Shown here: one piece after another, positions 1 through 8,509 of the stretch | Layout: each line of letters opens with the position of its first letter | How positions within the stretch are numbered: position 1 is the first letter of the stretch | Assembly (NCBI RefSeq): GCF_000212855.1 | Contig: NZ_GL890993.1 | Span: forward strand, 1,716,805-1,780,804 | Source: Streptococcus sanguinis SK355 | GTDB lineage: Bacteria; Bacillota; Bacilli; Lactobacillales; Streptococcaceae | Length of the DNA: 64,000 nt | Reading direction: 5' to 3' | Translations under genes and position numbers: made by a program | Notes under the pieces: model-generated | Databases searched by the model: none | The model's input: only the letters and a program-made list of their open reading frames with translations | Told to the model about the DNA's origin: nothing

Positions 1-14
1 AGTTTGTAATGTGA

Positions 15-1232
15 TTAAACGCTAGCACCTGATGTCGCGTCAGCTCCTCCGCCTCCGTGACCGCCATCGCCTCCAGCATCAGAAGCACCAGAAGTAGCAT
101 CTGCGTCTCCATGGCCTCCAACCAAACGTTGACCAGTTTCTTTTAAGTACCAGTCGAGCCATGGTTGGAAATTAAAGACGATTTCATTGATACCTGCGTA
201 TGATCCGTCAGGATAGTACATAGCTTGGTAGTTGTGGGTATTGATAACGCCTGCAGGTGAACCTGGGACGATTGTACGTACGTATTCTTGGTTTCCGTTG
301 CGAAGTGTTCCGATAACCCACTCTACATTTTTCATCCGAGCTGGTGGGAGAGAACCATGAACGGTTGACATGCGGCTACCTGATTGAGGTGGCACACGTT
401 TGGCAAACATGGTGTCTGGGTCTTGGTGGGCGTTGTTGTAGTAGAGGAATTGGTTGTTATCGTCAGCGTATGTCAATTCAAATGGCATAGCTTTCAAGAA
501 CATATCAATTTGATTAACAGTCAAGATACCATGGTCAAGTTTGACATAAGTATCGCCTGAAACAGCGCCAGTGATTTCAGCGACTTTTTCCACCCATTCT
601 GGATCATCTGGATCAACTTCTGTAATTGTCGTAGCGATTGGCTTTCCGCAGTCTAAGTCTTCAGGTTCAATTGGTTTTGGTTTTTTCAATTTTGAAACGA
701 CCTCTACATATTTGATAAAGTTATCTAAGCATGTTTCAAGGAAATTCACAGTTCCTTCGTTAGTGATATTGCCATCATTGTCAAAAGCTTCCTTGGCTTT
801 GCCCAGCAAGAACTCATTGCCTGGAAGGGTGTAAGCATTGACGCCAGGAGCATCTAGGATTTTACGCAGGTGAACTTGAGCGCGAGATGTTCCTTGATCG
901 TAGTAAGAAGCACCGACAATCATAACAGGCTTGCTTTCGAAAGGATGAACCTCGTAAGAGAGCCATTCTAAGACACTCTTTAAAGGAGCGCTGATAGTAT
1001 GATTGTGCTCAGGGGTTGCGATGATGACACCATCTGCACGTGTGATTTTGTTATACAAATACCGCAATTGGAAGCTTTCATCCCATTTTTCATCCTGGTT
1101 AAACATTGGGACTTCATCAATTTCTAAGACTTCCAATTCAAATTTAATTTTGAACTGACGGCGGATGAATTCCAATAATTTTCGGTTATATGATTGTTCG
1201 TAGTTTGATCCTACAATTCCAACAAATTTCAT
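15..1232 (-). CDS. NADPH-dependent FMN reductase with PAS-like domain and C-terminal double flavinylation motif
   Basis: 405 aa, cytoplasmic (no signal peptide or TM). Residues 1-190 form an NADPH-dependent FMN reductase/flavodoxin-like domain (start MKFVGIVGSNYEQSYN, then ATPEHNHTISAPLKSVLEW and a GASYYDQGTSRAQ loop), homologous to its 201-aa neighbour. Residues about 225-360 resemble the PAS_10/DUF438-type PAS fold (FELTYADDNNQFLYYNN ... PDGSYAGINEIVFNFQPW). The last 34 residues are Gly/Asp/Ala-rich and hold two copies of DATSGAS (residues 378-384 and 398-404), matching the Dxx(S/T)GA(T/S) motif modified by ApbE; an apbE gene lies two genes upstream. Inference: a reductase that carries covalent FMN on a flexible tail. 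The predicted acceptor is Ser (384, 404) rather than the usual Thr. Fold call firm; PAS assignment moderate; flavinylation untested. Confidence 0.85.
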   Translation of the reverse strand: MKFVGIVGSNYEQSYNRKLLEFIRRQFKIKFELEVLEIDEVPMFNQDEKWDESFQLRYLYNKITRADGVIIATPEHNHTISAPLKSVLEWLSYEVHPFESKPVMIVGASYYDQGTSRAQVHLRKILDAPGVNAYTLPGNEFLLGKAKEAFDNDGNITNEGTVNFLETCLDNFIKYVEVVSKLKKPKPIEPEDLDCGKPIATTITEVDPDDPEWVEKVAEITGAVSGDTYVKLDHGILTVNQIDMFLKAMPFELTYADDNNQFLYYNNAHQDPDTMFAKRVPPQSGSRMSTVHGSLPPARMKNVEWVIGTLRNGNQEYVRTIVPGSPAGVINTHNYQAMYYPDGSYAGINEIVFNFQPWLDWYLKETGQRLVGGHGDADATSGASDAGGDGGHGGGGADATSGASV

Positions 1233-1249
1233 TCTTTCAGTCTCCTATC

Positions 1250-1855
1250 TCACAATTTTTCCCAGTTAAATTCTTCAGCATCTTTGCGAAGCAATTCTTG
1301 TGCGTTGCGCAATTTTTCAGTGATTTTGACAAAGATACGGAAATCATCAAAGATAGCATCCAATTTTTTGACAACGTCAAGATCTACCAAGTCTCCGCTT
1401 TGATCAAAAGCTTGAAGAGAATGTGAAAGCAAGAACTCATCTGGAAGAACAGTTGCCTTGATTTCTGGAGCGTTCAAAATTTGACGGAGCTGCAATTGGG
1501 CACGAGAGGAGCCAAGTGTACCATAAGAAGCACCAGTAATCATGACCGGCTTGTTTAGCAGTGGATAAATACCATAAGAAAGCCAAGCCAGAGCATTCAT
1601 GAGCACAGCTGGGATAGAATGGTCGTATTCAGGAGTGCCGATAAGTACGCCATCCGCTGCATCGATTTTTTCGGCAATTTCTGATACCAACTCAGGGACG
1701 TTTCTGTCAGCAGGTTTATTAAACATTGGGATATCTTTAATCTCAACCAGCTCGATTTCAGCCTTGTCAGCAAAGTGCTTAGACATATATTGAAGAAGTT
1801 GCCGGTTTGTAGAACGGTTAGAATTTGTTCCAACAATTGCAATAAGTTTTAACAT
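1250..1855 (-). CDS. NADPH-dependent FMN reductase family protein
   Basis: 201 aa single-domain flavodoxin-fold oxidoreductase (MLKLIAIVGTNSNRSTNRQLLQY, phosphate loop; GTPEYDHSIPAVLMNAL; GASYGTLGSSRAQLQLRQIL). The family reduces FMN or quinone/azo substrates with NAD(P)H. It lies 17 bp upstream of the 405-aa flavinylation-tailed protein on the same strand and is similar to that protein's N-terminal domain, so the pair look like a duplication and are probably co-transcribed. Start ATG at 1855 is preceded by AGAAAGGAAA about 7 bases upstream. It lacks the PAS-like region and the tail. The physiological substrate cannot be told from the sequence. Confidence 0.85.
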   Translation of the reverse strand: MLKLIAIVGTNSNRSTNRQLLQYMSKHFADKAEIELVEIKDIPMFNKPADRNVPELVSEIAEKIDAADGVLIGTPEYDHSIPAVLMNALAWLSYGIYPLLNKPVMITGASYGTLGSSRAQLQLRQILNAPEIKATVLPDEFLLSHSLQAFDQSGDLVDLDVVKKLDAIFDDFRIFVKITEKLRNAQELLRKDAEEFNWEKL

Positions 1856-2025
1856 AAAATTTCCTTTCTGAAATTAAGATACAGAACCCTCATGTGTGCA
1901 TTTATTTTTCTTCAGGCAAGTAAAACCTAGAAGAAAGAGAGGGCGTTTTTTAATGAGCATGTTTATAAAAGATAGGGTGATAGAGGTGCCGCTTGGTGTG
2001 ACAGCAAAGTTATCACTTTTGAGAA

Positions 2026-2961
2026 TTAAGAAGCAGGAATTATCTGCTCTAAAAGGCCTGAGCTACAGAAGAGCTGACTGTCCTGGGTGATTATCAATGC
2101 TTCAATCCCTGGTTGCTGTTCAATCTGGGACAGAATTGATGTCGGACTTTCACCAAATAGACGAGTTGTCCAGATTTCGCCATCTACCGACTTGTCTGAA
2201 ACAATGGTCAGACTAGCCAATTGATTCTCAATAGGATAGCCAGTTTTGCGATCCAGAATGTGATGGTAGTTTTGCCCATCCACTGTAAGGGTTCGCTCGT
2301 AGATTCCTGATGTGACCACTGACTGATTGGTGACCGCTAGTATAGCTGAGTGATTGCCACGAGGCTGCTTGGGATTTTGGATGCCAATTCGCCAGGCACG
2401 CTGGCTGACTGCATTTTGCCCAATCGTCAGGACATTGCCACCGAGATTGATAAGAGCAGAGGTCACTCCCTGACTCAGCAAATAGTCCTTAATCTTATCA
2501 GCGATATAGCCCTTAGCCAAGGCGCCTAGATCCAGCTTCATGCCTTTCTTAGCCAAAAAGACACTGCAGTCTTCTGGATTCAGTTCAAGAAAGTTTGGGT
2601 CAGTCAGGCTCAGAGCTTGCTGAATCTCCTCCCTACTTGGGAGATGGGCGTCTGAAAATCCTATCCGCCAGGTCTGGACTAGAGGGCCGATCGTGATATT
2701 TAAGTGGCTGCCTTCTGCTAGGCTGTGATATTTTCCCAGCTCAATCAGCTCAAAAAGCTCTGGATGAACTGAGACACTTTTAATTCCTGCTAGATGGTTG
2801 ATAGTCATAAGTTCAGAATCTTCATCATTGGCACTGAAGCGATTTTTATAGACATGAAGCAGTTGGACCGCCTCATCTAAGAGTATTTCCGCCCGCTCAT
2901 GACAGAGAGAGATACAAATCGTACTCCCCATCAAATGAAGCGAGCGAGAAGCAAAGTCCAC
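2026..2961 (-). CDS. apbE: FAD:protein FMN transferase ApbE
   Basis: 311 aa, ApbE family. The enzyme splits FAD and attaches FMN through a phosphoester bond to Thr/Ser in target proteins, using Mg2+. Family features visible: KKGMKLDLGALAKGYIADKI (the LDLGAIAKGYA signature), SALINLGGNVLTIG (the L.NLGG.V motif), and the C-terminal ILDRKTGYPIE (HHILDPKTGYP-type). No lipobox or signal peptide, so it should act in the cytoplasm, matching a cytoplasmic target. GTG start at 2961 chosen because AGAAAGG precedes it by about 10 bases; the overlapping ATG at 2963 is out of frame. Same strand as the two FMN reductases below; its evident target is the 405-aa protein ending at 15. Confidence 0.92.
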   Translation of the reverse strand: MDFASRSLHLMGSTICISLCHERAEILLDEAVQLLHVYKNRFSANDEDSELMTINHLAGIKSVSVHPELFELIELGKYHSLAEGSHLNITIGPLVQTWRIGFSDAHLPSREEIQQALSLTDPNFLELNPEDCSVFLAKKGMKLDLGALAKGYIADKIKDYLLSQGVTSALINLGGNVLTIGQNAVSQRAWRIGIQNPKQPRGNHSAILAVTNQSVVTSGIYERTLTVDGQNYHHILDRKTGYPIENQLASLTIVSDKSVDGEIWTTRLFGESPTSILSQIEQQPGIEALIITQDSQLFCSSGLLEQIIPAS

Positions 2962-2999
2962 ATTATCACAACCTTTCTAAAATTAACCTCTCTAACCTT

Positions 3000-3028
3000 A
3001 TTATAACAAAAAGATACCGGTTTCACAA
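3000..3028 (-). promoter_or_regulatory. apbE promoter
   Basis: On the minus strand, TTGTGA (complement of 3023-3028), a 17-bp spacer and TATAAT (complement of 3000-3005), with TG one base before the -10 (extended -10). It sits about 40 bp upstream of the GTG start of apbE. Good sigma-A match; not tested. Confidence 0.65.
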
Positions 3029-3042
3029 TCTTAAATTTGTTA

Positions 3043-3057
3043 TATTTTCAGAAAATG
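3043..3057. promoter_or_regulatory. CodY-box-like site between apbE and nox
   Basis: The 15-mer TATTTTCAGAAAATG matches the CodY consensus AATTTTCWGAAAATT at 13 of 15 positions, with the mismatches at the two ends. It lies in the shared upstream region of apbE and nox, 15 bp behind the apbE -35. AT-rich DNA gives such matches by chance at an appreciable rate, so this is a candidate only. Confidence 0.4.
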
Positions 3058-3153
3058 AAACTTTGGGAAAAGTAGTTTTTCTGAGGTATTTAAACTGCAG
3101 TGGTACAGCTTTTTAGGTAGTCTAAGAATTTTTGAAAATTTCGAGCAAATTTC

Positions 3154-3182
3154 TTGTAAACGCTCACAGGAGATGATATACT
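3154..3182 (+). promoter_or_regulatory. nox promoter with overlapping cre site
   Basis: TTGTAAACGCTCACA at 3154-3168 matches the catabolite-responsive consensus WTGNAANCGNWNNCA at every position. The same bases supply a -35 (TTGTAA, 3155-3160), followed by a 16-bp spacer and TATACT at 3177-3182. A cre covering the -35 is the usual arrangement for repression by CcpA. The nox ATG is 38 bp downstream of the -10, behind AAGGTAGG. Confidence 0.65.
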
Positions 3183-3219
3183 TGTCTAGTAAATTATAAA
3201 TTAAGGTAGGACTATTCTT

Positions 3220-4596
3220 ATGAGTAAAATCGTTGTAGTTGGTGCAAACCACGCAGGTACAGCGTGTATTAATACAATGTTGGATAATTATGGTGCAGAA
3301 AATGAAGTAGTTATTTTTGACCAAAACTCAAACATTTCATTCTTGGCATGCGGAATGGCCCTTTGGATTGGACAGCAAATCAGCAAGCCAGATGGACTTT
3401 TTTATGCAGACAAAGAAACTTTTGAGGCAAAAGGCGCAAAAGTTTATATGAATTCACCAGTTGAGTCAATTGATTATGATGCAAAAAAAGTTACAGCTAT
3501 TGTTGATGGCAAAGAGCATGTAGAGTCTTATGACAAATTGATTTTAGCTACAGGTTCTCAGCCAATTCTTCCGCCAATCAAAGGTGCTGAGCTGGATCCT
3601 AACAGCCGCGAATTTAAGTCAACCTTAGAAAATCTGCAGTTCGTAAAATTGTATCAAAATGCTGCAGATGTTATCGAAAAATTGCAAGACAAGAGCAAAC
3701 ATATCGAACGTGTGGCAGTGGTAGGTGCTGGTTACATTGGGGTTGAGTTGGCAGAAGCCTTCAAACGTCTTGGTAAAGAAGTGATTCTGATTGATGTTGT
3801 GGATACTTGCTTGGCAGGTTACTATGACCACGACTTGTCTGATATGATGCGCCAAAACCTTGAAGACAACGGTGTTCAATTAGCCTTCGGTCAAACTGTT
3901 CAGGCTATTGAGGGTGAAAGCAAGGTAGAACGCATTGTAACAGATAAGGCTAGCTATGATGTAGATATGGTTGTCTTAGCAGTTGGCTTCCGTCCAAACA
4001 CTGGTCTTGGTGCTGGCAAATTGGAAACATTCCGAAATGGTGCTTTCTTGGTAGATAAGAAGCAAGAAACTAGCATCAAAGATGTTTATGCAATTGGTGA
4101 CTGTGCGACTGTCTATGATAACTCTATCAACGATACAAACTACATCGCCTTGGCTTCTAACGCCCTGCGCTCTGGTATCGTAGCAGCTCATAATGCTTGT
4201 GGTCATGAATTGGAATCAAACGGTGTTCAAGGTTCTAACGGTATCGAAATCTTTGGTCTGAAGATGGTTTCAACTGGTCTGACAGAAGAAAAAGCTAAAC
4301 GCTTTGGTTACAGCCCAGCAGTAGTTGAGTTTAAAGATACTCAAAAACCAACCTTCCTTGAAAAGGTTGAGCATCATGATGTTACAATTAAGATTGTTTA
4401 TGATAAGGACACGCGTGTAGTTCTTGGAGCTCAGATGGTTTCTAGAGAAGATATGTCTATGGGTATTCACATGTTCTCATTGGCCATTCAGGAAAAGGTT
4501 ACAATTGATAAATTGGCCTTGCTGGATCTCTTCTTCCTACCACACTTCAACAAACCATACAACTACATCACTCAAGCAGCTTTGCGCGCTAAATAA
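3220..4596 (+). CDS. nox: H2O-forming NADH oxidase
   Basis: 458 aa flavoprotein of the NADH oxidase/CoA-disulfide reductase family; it reduces O2 by four electrons to water with NADH, regenerating NAD+ and lowering oxygen stress. N-terminal FAD fold ([20 protein letters not shown]), the single redox-active Cys44 in [12 protein letters not shown], a second dinucleotide fold ([21 protein letters not shown]) for NADH, and VYAIGDCA at the second FAD contact. Length and motifs fit the well-studied streptococcal Nox. Monocistronic: own promoter with a cre box upstream, terminator immediately downstream. Confidence 0.95.
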   Translation: MSKIVVVGANHAGTACINTMLDNYGAENEVVIFDQNSNISFLACGMALWIGQQISKPDGLFYADKETFEAKGAKVYMNSPVESIDYDAKKVTAIVDGKEHVESYDKLILATGSQPILPPIKGAELDPNSREFKSTLENLQFVKLYQNAADVIEKLQDKSKHIERVAVVGAGYIGVELAEAFKRLGKEVILIDVVDTCLAGYYDHDLSDMMRQNLEDNGVQLAFGQTVQAIEGESKVERIVTDKASYDVDMVVLAVGFRPNTGLGAGKLETFRNGAFLVDKKQETSIKDVYAIGDCATVYDNSINDTNYIALASNALRSGIVAAHNACGHELESNGVQGSNGIEIFGLKMVSTGLTEEKAKRFGYSPAVVEFKDTQKPTFLEKVEHHDVTIKIVYDKDTRVVLGAQMVSREDMSMGIHMFSLAIQEKVTIDKLALLDLFFLPHFNKPYNYITQAALRAK

Positions 4597-4606
4597 GAAA
4601 ATAATT

Positions 4607-4637
4607 AAGTCTGGGACGATTCCCGGACTTTTTTTCT
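4607..4637 (+). terminator. nox intrinsic terminator
   Basis: AAGTCTGGGA, CGAT loop, TCCCGGACTT, then a T run. Ten-bp stem with one G-T pair; begins 10 bases after the nox stop. Confidence 0.9.
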
Positions 4638-4749
4638 GTAGAGTCTTCTTTAAAAAGAAAACTGAAATAAGAAATTTATATTTCATCTGTTTATCAGGCC
4701 TGCTTTGTGCTAGAATATTGGTAAAGTAACTATTTAGAGGAGATTGGGA

Positions 4750-6306
4750 ATGGCAAAAGAGGCTGCCTCACGTGAGGACGACATCAAGAGAGAATTTAAT
4801 TTCGCAACTCATTCGATTATTTCCCAGGTTTTGCGAGGTGTTTTAGTTGGCATTTTTGCTGGACTGGTAGTGGGGATTTTTCGATTTCTGATTGAAAAAA
4901 TCTTTCATTTAGTGCAGGATGTCTACCATAGGAGTCAGCAATCTTTGCTTTGGTTACTGTCCTTGGTATTGCTTTATTGTTTCATTGTCTTGCTCAATGC
5001 CCGCTTGGTAAAGTCGGAGAAAAATATCAAGGGGTCAGGGATTCCGCAGGTTGAAGCAGAGCTGAAAGGTCTGATGTCGCTTTCTTGGTGGAGTGTTCTC
5101 TGGAAGAAGTTTGTATTGGGAATTTTAGCCATTTCCACCGGTCTGATGCTGGGGCGAGAAGGACCAAGTATTCAGTTAGGCGCTATGAGCGGCAAAGGCG
5201 TTTCTAAATTTCTGAAACTAAGCGCTGCTGAGGAGAGGGCGCTTATTGCTAGCGGTGCAGCGGCAGGCTTAGCAGCAGCTTTTAATGCACCAATCGCTGG
5301 TCTGCTATTCGTAGTAGAAGAAGTTTACCGTCATTTTTCACGCTTTTTCTGGGTTTCTACGCTGGCGGCCAGTCTAGTTGCTAACTTTGTCTCGCTCTCA
5401 ATGTTTGGTCTAACACCAGTACTGGACATGCCGGATAATATCCCGGTCATGAGACTGGAGCAGTATTGGATTTACTTAGTAATGGGCTTGCTGCTGGGCT
5501 TTTCAGGCTTTATTTATGAGAAAGTCATTTTGAATATTCAGCTGGTTTATCAGTTTTTGGGGCGCTTGTTTAGGATTTCAGAAGCCTATTATCCTATTCT
5601 GGCCTTTGTCTTGATTCTTCCGATTGGTTATTTCCTTCCTCACTTGCTGGGCGGGGGCAATCAATTGATTTTATCTTTGACTGCTGGTCATTACACTGTG
5701 GGAACCTTGCTCTTGTTTTTTGCTCTGCGTTTTGTCTGGAGTATGTTAAGTTACGGCAGCGGGCTGCCGGGCGGTATTTTCCTGCCCATTCTAGCTTTGG
5801 GTTCACTTCTTGGTGGAGCAATGGGTGCAGTCTGTCTGCAGCTGGGTTTGATTTCTCAGGAGCAATTTCCAATTTTCATTATCCTAGGCATGAGTGGTTA
5901 TTTTGGCGCCATTTCCAAGGCTCCGCTAACAGCCATGATTCTGGTCACAGAGATGGTTGGGGACATTAGTAATCTCATGCCTCTGGGACTGGTCACTCTG
6001 ACAGCTTACATTATCATGGATTTGCTAAAAGGAGCGCCCGTCTATGAAGCCATGCTGGAAAAAATGTTGCCAGACAGTATTGAGGACCAGGGAGATACGA
6101 CTTTAATTGAAATCCCTGTTTCTGAAAAGATTGCTGGTCGTCAAGTGCATGAGCTAAACTTACCAGATGGAGTCTTGATTACCATGAATGTCCACAAGGG
6201 CAAGACTCAAACAGTCAATGGCAGCACGCGCCTCTATTTGGGGGATACGATTTACTTGGTGCTGAAAAAGACAGAGATTGGGAAAGTAAAAGAAGAGCTG
6301 CTTTAG
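4750..6306 (+). CDS. ClC-family chloride channel/antiporter with TrkA-C domain
   Basis: 518 aa. A membrane domain of roughly 10-12 helices with the ClC selectivity motifs: GSGIPQVEAELKG, GREGPSIQLGAMSG (the gating Glu of GREGP is present, as in H+/Cl- antiporters) and GGIFLPILALGSLLGG. The last 80 residues are a TrkA-C (RCK-C) domain (TTLIEIPVSEKIAGRQVHELNLPDGVLITMNVHKG), likely a cytosolic ligand-sensing module. Start taken as ATG 4750, six bases after GAGGAGA; an in-frame TTG two codons earlier lies too close to that ribosome site. The ion and exact role are not shown by sequence. Confidence 0.9.
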   Translation: MAKEAASREDDIKREFNFATHSIISQVLRGVLVGIFAGLVVGIFRFLIEKIFHLVQDVYHRSQQSLLWLLSLVLLYCFIVLLNARLVKSEKNIKGSGIPQVEAELKGLMSLSWWSVLWKKFVLGILAISTGLMLGREGPSIQLGAMSGKGVSKFLKLSAAEERALIASGAAAGLAAAFNAPIAGLLFVVEEVYRHFSRFFWVSTLAASLVANFVSLSMFGLTPVLDMPDNIPVMRLEQYWIYLVMGLLLGFSGFIYEKVILNIQLVYQFLGRLFRISEAYYPILAFVLILPIGYFLPHLLGGGNQLILSLTAGHYTVGTLLLFFALRFVWSMLSYGSGLPGGIFLPILALGSLLGGAMGAVCLQLGLISQEQFPIFIILGMSGYFGAISKAPLTAMILVTEMVGDISNLMPLGLVTLTAYIIMDLLKGAPVYEAMLEKMLPDSIEDQGDTTLIEIPVSEKIAGRQVHELNLPDGVLITMNVHKGKTQTVNGSTRLYLGDTIYLVLKKTEIGKVKEELL

Positions 6307-6331
6307 CGGTCTTAATATAGAGTTTTTGATT

Positions 6332-6348
6332 AAATTGTCAGACAATTT
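6332..6348. promoter_or_regulatory. Perfect palindrome (CodY-like operator) before the efe operon
   Basis: AAATTGTC, A, GACAATTT: perfect 8-base arms around a single base, ending two bases before the efe -35. The central 15 bases match the CodY consensus AATTTTCWGAAAATT at 13 of 15, the two differences being symmetrical (T to G and A to C). It could equally be the site of another dimeric regulator, for example a metal-responsive one. Confidence 0.6.
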
Positions 6349-6349
6349 C

Positions 6350-6378
6350 TTGAAATATGAGAAAAAAACTGGTATAAT
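6350..6378 (+). promoter_or_regulatory. efe operon promoter
   Basis: TTGAAA at 6350-6355, 17-bp spacer, TATAAT at 6373-6378, with TG at 6370-6371 giving an extended -10. The first gene starts 45 bp downstream behind AAAGGAG. Confidence 0.75.
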
Positions 6379-6423
6379 TTACAGGAAATAATCTCATATC
6401 AGAGAGAAAACAAAGGAGTCACC

Positions 6424-7296
6424 ATGAAAAAACTTGGCATCGTCCTATTTTCAACGGCAATTTTACTGACTGGCTGTGCAGCCAACAATTCTACAAACAA
6501 GACCGGCTCAAGCAGTCAAGCATCCAGTAGCCAAACGGCTGTCAATCAGAAAGAATTGGACAAGGCGACAGCGGATTACAAAACCTTTGTCCAAGGACAA
6601 ATCGATCAGCTCCTGACAGATACGGAGAAGTTTCGTGACACGCTTAAAGAAGGCAAGCTTGAAGAGGCTAAAAAGCAATATCCGCTTATCCGTATGGCCT
6701 ACGAGCGCTCGGAGCCGATTGCTGAGAGCTTTGGTGAATCAGATGTTAAAATTGACTTCCGCCTGGTCGACTATGTAGACGAAAACAAGACCGAAGAAGG
6801 CTGGTCTGGTTTCCACCAGATTGAAAAAATCATGTGGGAGCAAAATACGACCAAGGGAACGGAAAGCTATGCTGATCAGCTGGTCAACGATATTAAGGAG
6901 CTAAAAGCTAAAATCGCAACGGTTGAAGTGACTCCGGATATGATGCTGACAGGTGCTGTTGACTTGCTCAATGAAGTAGCGACCAGCAAGATTACAGGTG
7001 AGGAAGAGGTTTTCTCTCATACAGATCTCTATGATTTTCGGGCCAATATTGAAGGGGCAGAAAAGATTTTTGAGCTCTTCAAGCCATTGATTCAAGACAA
7101 GGACGAGAAGCTTGTCAAGACCTTGGAACTTGAGTTTAAGAACGTCAATAGTCTCCTAGATAAGCACATGACCGACTCTGAAAACTACAAGCTCTATACA
7201 GAATTGACAAAAGAAGACACCAAGGAGCTGGCAGAAGCAGTTACCAAACTGGGTGAGCCTCTTTCACAAATGGGAGTCATTCTAAACGGGGAGTAA
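6424..7296 (+). CDS. efeO: EfeO-type iron-uptake lipoprotein (imelysin/M75 family)
   Basis: 290 aa. N-terminal lipoprotein signal MKKLGIVLFSTAILLTGCAA with lipobox LTGC (Cys19), then a Ser/Thr/Gln linker, then an imelysin (peptidase_M75) domain of mostly helical, charged sequence, including GWSGFHQIEKIMWE, the family's conserved GFHxIE segment. EfeO/EfeM proteins bind iron at the cell surface and feed the FTR1 permease and EfeB peroxidase; despite the M75 name they are not thought to be proteases. First gene of efeO-efeB-efeU-tatC-tatA; 4-bp gap to efeB. Lacks the cupredoxin domain of the E. coli EfeO form. Confidence 0.88.
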   Translation: MKKLGIVLFSTAILLTGCAANNSTNKTGSSSQASSSQTAVNQKELDKATADYKTFVQGQIDQLLTDTEKFRDTLKEGKLEEAKKQYPLIRMAYERSEPIAESFGESDVKIDFRLVDYVDENKTEEGWSGFHQIEKIMWEQNTTKGTESYADQLVNDIKELKAKIATVEVTPDMMLTGAVDLLNEVATSKITGEEEVFSHTDLYDFRANIEGAEKIFELFKPLIQDKDEKLVKTLELEFKNVNSLLDKHMTDSENYKLYTELTKEDTKELAEAVTKLGEPLSQMGVILNGE

Positions 7297-7300
7297 TCAT

Positions 7301-8509
7301 ATGACGAACGACGAAAAATGGTTTAATAAAAAAATGGATCGTCGTGAATTTCTTAAAAAAGCAGGGATTGGAGGCGCTGGTCTTGCACTGGGTGTCTCTG
7401 GTGCATCTGCTTTTTTCGCTAATCAGGCGAAGGAAGATAAGAAATTCGCTGACGGTGAGGAAGAAATCAGCTTCTACGGGGAGCATCAGGCGGGTATCAC
7501 AACTCCGATGCAGAAGAATATCTACTTTGTTGTGTTGGATTTGCATACGACAGATAGGGAGACCATTATCCAGCTCTTCAAGGACTGGACAGCCTATAGC
7601 GAGAAGCTAGTCGATGGAGAATTGGTTAAAAAAGATAATTCAAATGCTCTTTTGCCGCCAACGGACACTGGAGAAACTGTAGGTCTCAACCCTTATCGTC
7701 TGACCTTGACCTTTGGGGTCTCAGCCTCTTTTCTGAAAAAAATGGGTTTGTCAGACAAACGACCTAAGGCTTTTCGGGATTTGCCGCCTTTTCCAAAGGA
7801 GCAGCTCAAAGAAAAATATACAGGTGGCGATATTGTCATTCAGGCCTGCGCAGATGATGAGCAGGTAGCCTTTCATGCGGTCCGCAATCTGGTCCGCAAG
7901 GGCAGAAATGCCATCACCATGAAGTGGAGTCAGTCAGGCTTTGCAGCTATTGGAGATCGGATGTCAACGCCTCGTAATCTCTTTGGATTTAAGGACGGCA
8001 CAGCCAATGTGACCAAGGAAAAAGACTTTGACAAGGTCATTTGGTGCGATAGCAAGGATTGGATGCAGGGTGGCTCTTACATGGCTGTCCGCCGAATTCA
8101 GATGTTCCTCGAGACCTGGGATCGAACTAATCTGCAGGAGCAGGAAAATACTTTTGGCCGCTATAAGGAAAGCGGAGCGCCTTTTGGCAAGAAAGACGAA
8201 TTTGACGAGGTTGACTTAGACTTGCTGCCTGAGGATTCACATGTCCGTCTGGCCAAGGAGGTTGATAAGCCAATATACCGTCGGTCTTACTCGTACTCGG
8301 ATGGGCTTGATGAGAGTACTGGTCAGTTCGACACAGGCTTACTCTTTCTTTCCTTCCAGAAAGATCCTGATAGCTTTGTCAAAGTCTTGACCAATCTGGG
8401 CGCTCAAGATAAGATGAATGAATACGTCACGCATGTCGGCAGTGGCTTGTTTGCTTGCTTTGGCGGAGTGAAAAAAGGAGAGTACCTTGGTCAAAAATTA
8501 TTTGAATAA
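7301..8509 (+). CDS. efeB: EfeB DyP-type haem peroxidase, Tat-exported
   Basis: 402 aa. The N-terminus has a twin-arginine signal: MDRREFLKKAGIGGAGLALGVS (RRxFLK followed by a hydrophobic Gly/Ala-rich stretch). The body is a DyP-type peroxidase: GFKDGTANV carries the family's GxxDG catalytic Asp, and MAVRRIQMFLETWDR and RRSYSYSDGLD are further conserved blocks near the haem. EfeB proteins work with the FTR1 permease in iron acquisition. tatC and tatA are in the same operon, so the translocase is encoded with its substrate. Start ATG 7301 has GGGGAG eight bases upstream; starting at M12 would also keep the signal. Confidence 0.93.
   Translation: MTNDEKWFNKKMDRREFLKKAGIGGAGLALGVSGASAFFANQAKEDKKFADGEEEISFYGEHQAGITTPMQKNIYFVVLDLHTTDRETIIQLFKDWTAYSEKLVDGELVKKDNSNALLPPTDTGETVGLNPYRLTLTFGVSASFLKKMGLSDKRPKAFRDLPPFPKEQLKEKYTGGDIVIQACADDEQVAFHAVRNLVRKGRNAITMKWSQSGFAAIGDRMSTPRNLFGFKDGTANVTKEKDFDKVIWCDSKDWMQGGSYMAVRRIQMFLETWDRTNLQEQENTFGRYKESGAPFGKKDEFDEVDLDLLPEDSHVRLAKEVDKPIYRRSYSYSDGLDESTGQFDTGLLFLSFQKDPDSFVKVLTNLGAQDKMNEYVTHVGSGLFACFGGVKKGEYLGQKLFE

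Noticed and set aside
571..834. Plus-strand frame opposite the FMN reductase-PAS gene
   Set aside because: Shadow of the real gene; Ser/Phe-rich composition is typical of antisense frames.
1896..2090. Small plus-strand reading frame of 64 codons between the FMN reductase and apbE
   Set aside because: No ribosome site, basic low-information product, overlaps the 3' end of apbE.
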